NCBI GenBank assembly: GCA_008081305.1
Contig: VMCP01000191.1
Coordinates: 1-6,915, forward strand
Direction of reading: 5' to 3'
Length of the DNA: 6,915 nt
Source of the DNA: Bacteroidota bacterium
GTDB lineage: Bacteria > Bacteroidota > Bacteroidia > NS11-12g > UBA955
The stretch's first letter is position 1, and each line of letters begins with the position of its first letter. Below the pieces are notes generated by a model. The model was not told where the DNA came from and ran no database searches. It saw only the letters and a list, made by a program, of their open reading frames with translations. This document shows, piece after piece, positions 1 to 5,453 of this stretch. The translations under genes and the position numbers were made by a program.

Positions 1-608
1 TAACTGTCAAAGGAAAAGGTGGTCATGGCGCCATCCCAAACCTTGCGGTTGACAGTGTTTTAATGGCTTCCCAAATAGTGGTTGCACTCCAACAGATTGT
101 ATCAAGGAATCAAAATCCTGCCTTACACAGTGTATTATCCTTTGGTAAAATTGAGGGTCTTGGAGCTACCAACGTACTGCCTAATGAAGTTAGACTTGAG
201 GGTACCTTTAGAACGGTTAATGAAGAATGGAGAGATGAAGCACATCGTCGTATTACCCAGTTGGCCAAAGGTATTGCCGAAGGAATGGGTGGAAGCGTTG
301 AAGTAGATATTCGAAAGGGTTACCCATTTCTTAAAAATGATGAGACACTAACGCAGGAATGCATAGAGTCAGCAACAGACCTCTTAGGTGATGAGCACAT
401 TGAAGAATTAGATTTATGGATGGCCGCTGAGGATTTCTCTTATTATTCACAGGTCGTTCCTTCTTGCTTTTATAGATTGGGAACAAGAAATAAGGAGAAA
501 GGCACCGGAGTTAGTGTACACAATTCCGCATTTGATATTGATGAAGATGCCCTAGTTAATGGCGCGGGTGTATTTGCCTATTTAGCTTATCGTTGGCTTT
601 CAAACTAA
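1..608 (+). CDS. M20D-family amidohydrolase / metallopeptidase, C-terminal half (5' end off window)
   Basis: The open frame begins at base 3 with no start codon needed, and about 201 residues to the TAA at 606-608 are visible. Family members are roughly 400-430 residues, so about half is missing. The visible part starts in the lid/dimerisation domain with GKGGHGA, the classic M20D motif whose His reaches the partner subunit's active site. It returns to the catalytic domain with the motif AAEDFSYY, then PSCFYRLGT, and ends with VHNSAFDIDEDAL, whose His is the expected last metal ligand. The N-terminal metal ligands lie outside the window. M20D enzymes cleave N-acyl amino acids and related amides (hippurate, N-acetyl amino acids, auxin conjugates); the exact substrate cannot be read here. 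The ATG at 63 is internal, because conserved residues precede it. The gene is convergent with the next one, with a 12-base gap. Confidence 0.93.
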   Translation, partial: TVKGKGGHGAIPNLAVDSVLMASQIVVALQQIVSRNQNPALHSVLSFGKIEGLGATNVLPNEVRLEGTFRTVNEEWRDEAHRRITQLAKGIAEGMGGSVEVDIRKGYPFLKNDETLTQECIESATDLLGDEHIEELDLWMAAEDFSYYSQVVPSCFYRLGTRNKEKGTGVSVHNSAFDIDEDALVNGAGVFAYLAYRWLSN

Positions 609-612
609 GGTT

Positions 613-631
613 TAGGCTCCTTAGGCGCCTA
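613..631. terminator. Possible bidirectional hairpin between convergent genes
   Basis: The arms TAGGCTCC (613-620) and GGCGCCTA (624-631) can pair with one T/C mismatch around a 3-base TTA loop. That loop is the stop codon of the minus-strand gene. The structure lies just after the amidohydrolase stop and overlaps the last codons of the START-like gene, so it could limit read-through in both directions. No U-tract follows on either strand, so intrinsic termination is uncertain. Confidence 0.3.
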
Positions 632-1016
632 TGGTTGAACAAAGAGTATCAATAGCAGAATCCCAAATTGAAGCAGCCATCTCCGCTTCTTCTTCTTCTA
701 CGAATTCTGTGATGATCAATTCAACATCACCCGTGATATCGTCTTGAACTATTTTAAATTCTAAATAGTCACCAGCTTGGTCGATTAACTCAAACCGAGT
801 CAATTTATTGGTGGTTGATTTAATCATTTTCGCTCGATAAGCAGTTCCATCGTCCCAAGCGAAACGATACTCACCTCCACCCATTATATCGACATGGTCA
901 GCAAACCAAATTTGTAAACCGGAAGGGGTTGAAATATATTGATATAAAATTTGAGGGGAAGAGCGCAGGGCGTACTCCAACTCAAGTTTCATCTTTTTAT
1001 TATCTTTCTTAGACAT
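621..1016 (-). CDS. START-like domain (SRPBCC/AHSA1-type) protein
   Basis: A complete 131-residue protein consisting of a single helix-grip domain. After a lysine-rich start, the first strand (about 9-18, MKLELEYALR) leads into the helix typical of Bacteroidota START-like proteins (20-40, SPQILYQYIS then GLQIWFAD). Strands with GGGEYRFAWDDG (46-57) follow, then an acidic turn (EEEEAE, 107-112) and a long C-terminal helix to residue 130. Such domains form a hydrophobic pocket, and relatives include Aha1-like and lipid-binding proteins. No ligand or reaction can be named. There is no signal peptide, so it should be cytoplasmic. It begins at ATG 1014-1016; an in-frame ATG at residue 9 is an alternative start. 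It is transcribed divergently from the PAP2 gene and is convergent with the amidohydrolase. Confidence 0.85.
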   Translation of the reverse strand: MSKKDNKKMKLELEYALRSSPQILYQYISTPSGLQIWFADHVDIMGGGEYRFAWDDGTAYRAKMIKSTTNKLTRFELIDQAGDYLEFKIVQDDITGDVELIITEFVEEEEAEMAASIWDSAIDTLCSTIGA

Positions 1017-1086
1017 GGTGGTGTAATGATTTAAAGTAGATTATTTTCTTGGCTAACTGCAATGAAATCAAAAACCTTGAGATTTA

Positions 1087-1094
1087 CAAATATA
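1087..1094 (-). promoter_or_regulatory. Candidate -7 element (TATATTTG) for the START-like gene
   Basis: On the minus strand this matches the Bacteroidota -7 consensus TAnnTTTG exactly. It would give a 5' leader of roughly 65 bases before the START-like ATG. No good TTTG is seen at the expected -33 position. Perfect 8-base matches can occur by chance in AT-rich DNA. Confidence 0.4.
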
Positions 1095-1112
1095 TTCGAG
1101 TGAAGAACCTCT

Positions 1113-1120
1113 TATCTTTG
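1113..1120 (+). promoter_or_regulatory. Candidate -7 element (TATCTTTG) for the PAP2-GT39 operon
   Basis: An exact TAnnTTTG match ends 3 bases before ATG 1124. Transcription from it should start at or next to that ATG, giving a leaderless mRNA. This excludes the upstream TTG (1049) as the start. The -33 region is not a clear TTTG. Its position overlaps the back-to-back promoter of the START-like gene. Confidence 0.6.
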
Positions 1121-1123
1121 CTA

Positions 1124-1744
1124 ATGATGCCACAAAAAATCACCCAATATATCATTTACGGAGTGGTGATATCCGTTGGTCTAATTTCAGTGGCTTTAGG
1201 CTTAGATGATATCACATTGGGGATACACTCAAGGAATTCAACTTCTACAGACGTTTTTTTCGCTTTCTTCACTCATTGGGGGGAATGGCCTATTATTTCA
1301 ATCGCAATTTTAACCGCTCTTTGGAAATATGGCTGGAAGAATGGGTTGTTTTGGGGAATTGCGTTTGCTGCAGAAGGTCTCATCATAACCGGATTGAAAT
1401 TATTGTTCAATAAGCCAAGACCAGTTGAACGTTTAACTGATTTTATAAGACAAATTGATGGAGTTGAACTTGCGCATTGGAAATCATTCCCAAGCGGTCA
1501 CACAGCCGCTGTGTTTTTTGGAACTCTAATGCTGATAAAGTTCAATCGTGAATCAAGAATTAATTACCCTGTAATAGGATTCATCTTGTTAATTGCTGCT
1601 TTCTTGGTGGGATATAGTCGAATTTATTTAGGCCAACATCACATCGAAGACGTAGTCGTGGGATCATTGCTCGGTCTATGGTTATTTCAGTTATCAGAAA
1701 TAATTTTGAATCAAAGGACATCCGCAAAAAATGAAAAAACTTAA
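1124..1744 (+). CDS. PAP2-family membrane phosphatase
   Basis: A 206-residue inner-membrane protein with all three parts of the PAP2 acid-phosphatase signature: KLLFNKPRP (Lys92, Arg99-Pro100), PSGH (123-126) and SR-x5-H-x3-D (Ser165-Arg166, His172, Asp176). His172 is the expected nucleophile and His126 the acid. About six membrane helices are visible (near 6-27, 55-69, 73-95, 127-140, 148-170, 173-196), with the catalytic loops on the outer face. This family includes undecaprenyl-pyrophosphate phosphatases (PgpB/BcrC type) and lipid A phosphatases (LpxE/LpxF type); sequence alone does not separate them. The start is ATG 1124 (or the adjacent ATG 1127), because a -7 element ends at 1120 and the first membrane helix follows directly. 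The open frame extends upstream to TTG 1049, but that segment carries no family sequence. It overlaps the next gene by 14 bases, which indicates an operon and likely translational coupling. Confidence 0.9.
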   Translation: MMPQKITQYIIYGVVISVGLISVALGLDDITLGIHSRNSTSTDVFFAFFTHWGEWPIISIAILTALWKYGWKNGLFWGIAFAAEGLIITGLKLLFNKPRPVERLTDFIRQIDGVELAHWKSFPSGHTAAVFFGTLMLIKFNRESRINYPVIGFILLIAAFLVGYSRIYLGQHHIEDVVVGSLLGLWLFQLSEIILNQRTSAKNEKT

Positions 1745-3410
1745 CGTTCATATCGTCTTTAGTTTAATCACCTTAGGTCTTCTCATGTTTGGCCTTAATA
1801 TGATTCCTTTATTTGATTGGGATGAATTGAATTTTGCTGAATCTGCTCGGGAGATGAACGTGACGAAAAACTATTTGTACGTTCAAATGGGTTTTGAGCC
1901 ATTTTGGGAAAAACCTCCATTATTTATGTGGTTACAAGCGCTTTCAGAACGCCTTTTTGGAGCGCATGTTTGGGCGTATAAACTACCGAATGTTTTAGCG
2001 GGTGTGGCCGCTGTAAACCTTGTTTATCACATCGGAGATAACATGGGTAAACGAATGCTGGGTAGCTTTTGGGCTTTAGCTACCCTCCTATCCTTTGGAC
2101 CATACCTTTATTGGAAGTCCGGAATCATAGACCCTGTATTTAATTTATTCATTGTTGCCGCTATTTATCAATGGTATAAGATTACACAAGCTTCTTTAAA
2201 AAACGAAAGAGCTCATACTTACTATTTGATGGTAGGTGTTTACCTTGGGTTGGCCTTTTTAACAAAAGGTCCTGTGGCTATTTTAATCACGGGCTTGGTT
2301 GTTGTCGTGGTGACGGCCATTCGCTCCAAATGGCACGAGGTGTTTAATATCAAATTGCTGTTGAGTGTATTTGGCTTGCTCGCGGTTTTGGCATTGTGGG
2401 TATTGCCACTTTTGAATTCGAATGGTGCTCAGTTTTTACAAGAATTCATTGATTACCAGATCGTTCTGTTTAAAGGGCAAATTGAAAGGCATAATCAACC
2501 ATGGTTTTACCATATCGTTGTGCTCTTTTTTGTGGCTTTTCCCTCCTCCATTCTCGCACTTCCACACCTCTTTCGAAATCAAATTCTTGATCGCAATACA
2601 GACATTTGGAGTTTGTTCATGCGTGCTTTGTTTTGGTCCGTATTGATTGTATTCTCTATAACCACAACTAAAATCATCCATTATAGCAGCTTGTGCTGGT
2701 GGTCGTTAACCTATTTTGGAGCTTATCAAGTTTATTTGGTCTATACCAATCGGTGGCATTTACCTAAATGGTTGTTAATCCCCTTGTTCGTTTCATTTTT
2801 AGGTTTAGCACTTGGTTTATGGGGTATCCCTTTATTGTTTAATATGAGACCAACGCCTGTATGGTTAGAGTCTAGATTAGATCTTTTTTCTAAGGGGATT
2901 TTATCAGCTCACACCTCATGGGAATGGTGGGTTCTCATTCCCGCTGCGCTCTTTACTGTTTGGATGCTATTATGGTTTTTTCACCAACTTATGGGTAGAA
3001 AAAGCAATGCAGTTATTCTATATATAATTTCGGGGGTTACTGCGGTTTTGGCCAGCACGTTGCTAATCCCAAGGGTAGCCGATACACTACAAGGCCCCGT
3101 TACCAATTTGATTCAGAATGAAACAAAAAAAGGAGTATTTCTTGAGGCTTGGTACTATAAAACCTACGCCCTTTACTTCCATGGGAAATTTCAACCCGAT
3201 GATTTTAAAAACCTGAATCCAGAACTCCCGGTAAAAGAAGACGAGCCTTATCCTCAGCAGACAGCAAGGCGCTCACACGCCATGAACCCTGACAATAAAG
3301 AACTGATCAAAGTGATTACCAAGGTTCAGTTTGTCCCAGATCATTCGTTCGCTGAAAAATTTGAAATAGATACCACGGTTGGTGGTTATCGTCTTTGGAA
3401 AAGACGTTAA
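1731..3410 (+). CDS. GT39-family (ArnT/PMT-like) membrane glycosyltransferase
   Basis: A 559-residue GT-C fold enzyme expected to move a sugar from a polyprenyl-phosphate donor to an acceptor at the outer face of the inner membrane. The first membrane helix (about 7-26) is followed by the signature acidic loop DWDELNFAESAREM (29-42), with the likely catalytic Asp/Glu at 29-32. Then come EKPPLFMWL (60-68), KLPNVLAG (84-91), SGIIDP (130-135), LAFLTKGPVA (174-183), RHNQPWFYH (253-261) and TKIIHYSS (313-320), all at positions typical of the family. About 11-13 hydrophobic segments end near 447. The final ~110 residues are soluble and probably periplasmic, as in ArnT. The ATG at 1731 lies inside the PAP2 gene. 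The purine-rich AAAGGA at 1713-1718 is rather far (12 bases) to be a normal ribosome binding site, so coupling to PAP2 translation is likely. Acceptor and sugar are unknown; lipid A, another glycolipid or a protein are all possible. Confidence 0.88.
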   Translation: MKKLNVHIVFSLITLGLLMFGLNMIPLFDWDELNFAESAREMNVTKNYLYVQMGFEPFWEKPPLFMWLQALSERLFGAHVWAYKLPNVLAGVAAVNLVYHIGDNMGKRMLGSFWALATLLSFGPYLYWKSGIIDPVFNLFIVAAIYQWYKITQASLKNERAHTYYLMVGVYLGLAFLTKGPVAILITGLVVVVVTAIRSKWHEVFNIKLLLSVFGLLAVLALWVLPLLNSNGAQFLQEFIDYQIVLFKGQIERHNQPWFYHIVVLFFVAFPSSILALPHLFRNQILDRNTDIWSLFMRALFWSVLIVFSITTTKIIHYSSLCWWSLTYFGAYQVYLVYTNRWHLPKWLLIPLFVSFLGLALGLWGIPLLFNMRPTPVWLESRLDLFSKGILSAHTSWEWWVLIPAALFTVWMLLWFFHQLMGRKSNAVILYIISGVTAVLASTLLIPRVADTLQGPVTNLIQNETKKGVFLEAWYYKTYALYFHGKFQPDDFKNLNPELPVKEDEPYPQQTARRSHAMNPDNKELIKVITKVQFVPDHSFAEKFEIDTTVGGYRLWKRR

Positions 3411-3435
3411 TATTAAAATCTCGTTGAATAGATTG

Positions 3436-3443
3436 TATTTTTG
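3436..3443 (+). promoter_or_regulatory. Candidate -7 element (TATTTTTG) for the arginase-family gene
   Basis: An exact TAnnTTTG match in the 41-base gap after the glycosyltransferase stop, ending 8 bases before ATG 3452. It suggests the gene has its own promoter rather than depending on the upstream operon, with a leader of only a few bases. Its last base is the G of the in-frame GTG at 3443, which therefore cannot be the start if this promoter is used. No clear TTTG at -33. Confidence 0.55.
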
Positions 3444-3451
3444 TGGTTGCT

Positions 3452-4393
3452 ATGAATTTAATGGAACTACAGATTATCACGTCAAATTGGGAATATGGAG
3501 CAGGGAAAAAAGGCACATCTGAAGGACCTCAAGCACTGCTAGAATCACTAAGAAGTAAGGGAGCTAAAAAGCTATTACAACTTCCTCGCATTGACGTAGA
3601 ACAAACTGTTGAATACGAAGATGTAGAAACCATACAATACCCCAAGCTGAAACGGGCCAAGCCTTTGATTGAACACCAAGAACGATTCGCTAACGCAATA
3701 GATTCAAGCAGAGGTAATTTACCATTTCAATTGTTATTGACGGGTGACCATAGCAATGCAATAGGTGGTTTAGCCGGATTCTGCAGAAAGGGTGACAGCA
3801 ATAAAAAGGGAATCATATGGATTGATGCCCATCTAGACTTGCACTCTCCATACACCACCCCTAGCGGTAATATTCATGGAATGTCCGTCAATACAGCCCT
3901 TGATATTGATAACAAAAAGAGCCAAGTCCGTGAAGTTGACCCTGATTGTCAGGAATTGTGGAATATCATTAAATCATTAAAGAAAAACCATAGTATTCCA
4001 CCAAGGAATATTGTCTTCTTAGGGATACGCAGCTTTGAAGAACCTGAGTTGAAATTGGTTCAAAACGAAGAAATTAAAGTCATCTACGCCGAAGAGATCC
4101 ATCAAAAAGGAATCGAATGGGCACTGCAAGAGTGTACGGATTATTTAAAGGAAGTTACCGATGAATGGTACGTGAGCTTTGATGTTGATTCTATGGACCC
4201 AACGGTTTCAAAAGGCACAGGAACTCCCGTAAAAGGAGGGCTATCGAAAAAACAAGCCTTCACGAGTTTGGATTACTTTACTCAACATGATAAAACCCGG
4301 GTTTTGGAAATAACAGAAATCAATCCTTCATTAGACACGGAAAAGCCAATGGCTAATGAAGTTGCTGACTTATTGATTGATCTGTTTGAGTAA
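3452..4393 (+). CDS. Arginase-family (ureohydrolase) binuclear metal hydrolase
   Basis: A 313-residue cytoplasmic protein of normal arginase length. The manganese-site motifs are complete: TGDHS (97-101, His100), DAHLDLH (125-131, Asp125, His127, Asp129) and SFDVDSMDP (242-250, Asp244, Asp246). Also present are the TTPSGNIHG loop (135-143, with the His corresponding to human His141), GTGTPVKGGLS (255-265) and EITEINPSL (286-294), whose Glu289 matches the guanidinium-binding Glu277 of human arginase I. The TTxSGNxHG loop favours arginase (arginine to ornithine and urea) over agmatinase or formimidoylglutamase. Two positions that contact the amino-acid backbone differ: human Asn130 is His131 here and Asp183 is Glu196. 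ATG 3452 is preferred over GTG 3443 because of the promoter position; ATG 3461 is also possible. No urease or ornithine gene is nearby. The end overlaps the next gene's end by 24 bases on the opposite strand. Confidence 0.88.
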   Translation: MNLMELQIITSNWEYGAGKKGTSEGPQALLESLRSKGAKKLLQLPRIDVEQTVEYEDVETIQYPKLKRAKPLIEHQERFANAIDSSRGNLPFQLLLTGDHSNAIGGLAGFCRKGDSNKKGIIWIDAHLDLHSPYTTPSGNIHGMSVNTALDIDNKKSQVREVDPDCQELWNIIKSLKKNHSIPPRNIVFLGIRSFEEPELKLVQNEEIKVIYAEEIHQKGIEWALQECTDYLKEVTDEWYVSFDVDSMDPTVSKGTGTPVKGGLSKKQAFTSLDYFTQHDKTRVLEITEINPSLDTEKPMANEVADLLIDLFE

Positions 4394-5386
4394 CCACGAT
4401 AAGGTATCTACATTATCGGCATAGTCGCGAAGAGTTGGTTTTTGGGCCTCACCATAAGAAAGTACATGGATACCTTCTACCTCCGACAGCACACATTGGA
4501 TTTCCTCATTTTTAGATTCCAACCAACTATTCACTTCGCTGATATCTTTGTAGTAACTAAAATTCACTAGCCCAACAGGGGCATGCAAACTATCGCGTTC
4601 CTTGAATAATACAAACCCTGAATCAATGTGTGGATCAAGGTTCATTAATAATAAGGCTTTATGATAATTGTAGTTATTGGCGTATTTATGATGATTTACC
4701 AGATCTTGATATGTATCATGCCAAGTTTCAAATAACTGTGCAAACTCGAACCCTTCAGGAACCCAAAGTTGGGTTACATTGCGGCAGCCCATTCCAAAAT
4801 AACGGAAAATATCTTCACCCAATCTAGTGATTTGTACAGTTTCTAATTGCTTAGATAAAACAGCCACACTGCTTCTGCTCTTTCTAAGAATTCTTGGTTT
4901 GTCTCTGAAATAATATTCAAAATAACGATGCGTATTATTGCTACCTGTGGCAATGATCACATTCGAATCATTCAGCTTCTCGACGTATGTAATGGGTAGT
5001 GACTCGCCAATTAATTCCTCAGCTTGTGTTATCCAAAACTTAGGTAATACAGTATCTTCACTGGATAATTTCAAATGGATACGATACCCACTGACCAACG
5101 CACACAATACATCATGCATGACCACAAATGGAATATTGCCAGCACCAATGATGCCAATGGTCTTTTGGTGAGATGGGACTTCACTTATGGTGTATTCTGA
5201 TAGCCATTGATTGATTTCATCGTCAGTCAACGCATGCTCCCATTCTTCCAAACTTTGTGCGATGGAAGTTTCCGTGAACCATGGATTCTCCAATTCTGCT
5301 TTCCTAATGATTTGTTCACCACCAGTAGATTGAAAATTCTTTATCGCTTTTCGAAATGAAGTTAAGATATGGGAAGCGTCCATCAT
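4370..5386 (-). CDS. LuxC-family acyl-CoA reductase, short form
   Basis: A 338-residue aldehyde-dehydrogenase-fold protein. LuxC from luminous bacteria is about 480 residues, so this is the shorter form. Key motifs: NPWFT (34-38), IGIIGAGNIPFVVMHD (77-92, likely nucleotide-binding region), ATGSNNTHRYFEYYF (146-160), LRKSRSSVAVL (167-177), FGMGCRNVTQLWVP (197-210) with the probable catalytic Cys201, and a C-terminal YGEAQKPTLRDYADNVDTL (311-329). LuxC enzymes reduce acyl groups to aldehydes with NADPH via an acyl-cysteine intermediate. Here no LuxD/LuxE partners or luciferase genes are near, so bioluminescence is not implied and the physiological substrate is unknown. The start is ATG 5384-5386, followed directly by a second ATG, with a -7 element 4 bases upstream; the mRNA is probably leaderless. 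It is divergent from the outer-membrane protein gene and overlaps the arginase-family gene end to end. Confidence 0.88.
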   Translation of the reverse strand: MMDASHILTSFRKAIKNFQSTGGEQIIRKAELENPWFTETSIAQSLEEWEHALTDDEINQWLSEYTISEVPSHQKTIGIIGAGNIPFVVMHDVLCALVSGYRIHLKLSSEDTVLPKFWITQAEELIGESLPITYVEKLNDSNVIIATGSNNTHRYFEYYFRDKPRILRKSRSSVAVLSKQLETVQITRLGEDIFRYFGMGCRNVTQLWVPEGFEFAQLFETWHDTYQDLVNHHKYANNYNYHKALLLMNLDPHIDSGFVLFKERDSLHAPVGLVNFSYYKDISEVNSWLESKNEEIQCVLSEVEGIHVLSYGEAQKPTLRDYADNVDTLSWLLKQINQ

Positions 5387-5390
5387 GCGA

Positions 5391-5398
5391 CAAAGGTA
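5391..5398 (-). promoter_or_regulatory. Candidate -7 element (TACCTTTG) for the acyl-CoA reductase gene
   Basis: On the minus strand this is an exact TAnnTTTG match. Only four bases (TCGC) separate it from the ATG, so the transcript should begin at or beside the start codon. The expected -33 position, about 5418-5421, reads GTTA instead of TTTG and falls in the palindrome GTTAAC (5416-5421), which also sits at the -33 position of the opposite promoter. Confidence 0.65.
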
Positions 5399-5437
5399 CT
5401 ATAATGTTTTACCATGTTAACTGTGAGGATGATGTTG

Positions 5438-5445
5438 TATTTTCG
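5438..5445 (+). promoter_or_regulatory. Candidate -7 element (TATTTTCG) for the outer-membrane protein gene
   Basis: One mismatch from TAnnTTTG, ending 8 bases before ATG 5454. It is placed like the -7 elements of the neighbouring genes, which supports it despite the mismatch. The predicted leader is only a few bases, and no Shine-Dalgarno sequence is present. Confidence 0.45.
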
Positions 5446-5453
5446 CAAACAGT

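Noticed and set aside
63..65. ATG 63 as the start of the first gene
   Set aside because: The in-frame residues before it contain the conserved GKGGHGA motif, so the ATG is internal.
1049..1123. TTG start giving the PAP2 protein 25 extra N-terminal residues
   Set aside because: The extension carries no family sequence, and an exact -7 promoter element (1113-1120) lies inside it, so it would not be transcribed from that promoter.
2436..2681. Minus-strand frame of 81 codons inside the glycosyltransferase gene
   Set aside because: It lies wholly opposite a well-supported coding region, shows no recognisable domain and has no sign of its own promoter.
2668..2691. Loss of the KLPHYxLP-type motif in the glycosyltransferase (here TKIIHYSS)
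   Set aside because: The Lys, His and Tyr are kept, and I believe this variant is common in Bacteroidota GT39 proteins, so it is not evidence of an inactive enzyme.
3443..3451. GTG start for the arginase-family gene
   Set aside because: The GTG uses the last base of a TATTTTTG -7 element, so it would precede the transcript start; ATG 3452 follows 8 bases later in frame.
4938..5171. Plus-strand frame opposite the acyl-CoA reductase gene
   Set aside because: It is a shadow of conserved LuxC-family coding sequence; its translation resembles no family I know.
4370..5386. Bioluminescence or quorum-sensing lux locus
   Set aside because: Only a LuxC-like reductase is present; there is no luciferase, LuxD, LuxE, LuxI or LuxR gene in the window, and stand-alone LuxC-like proteins are common in non-luminous Bacteroidota.
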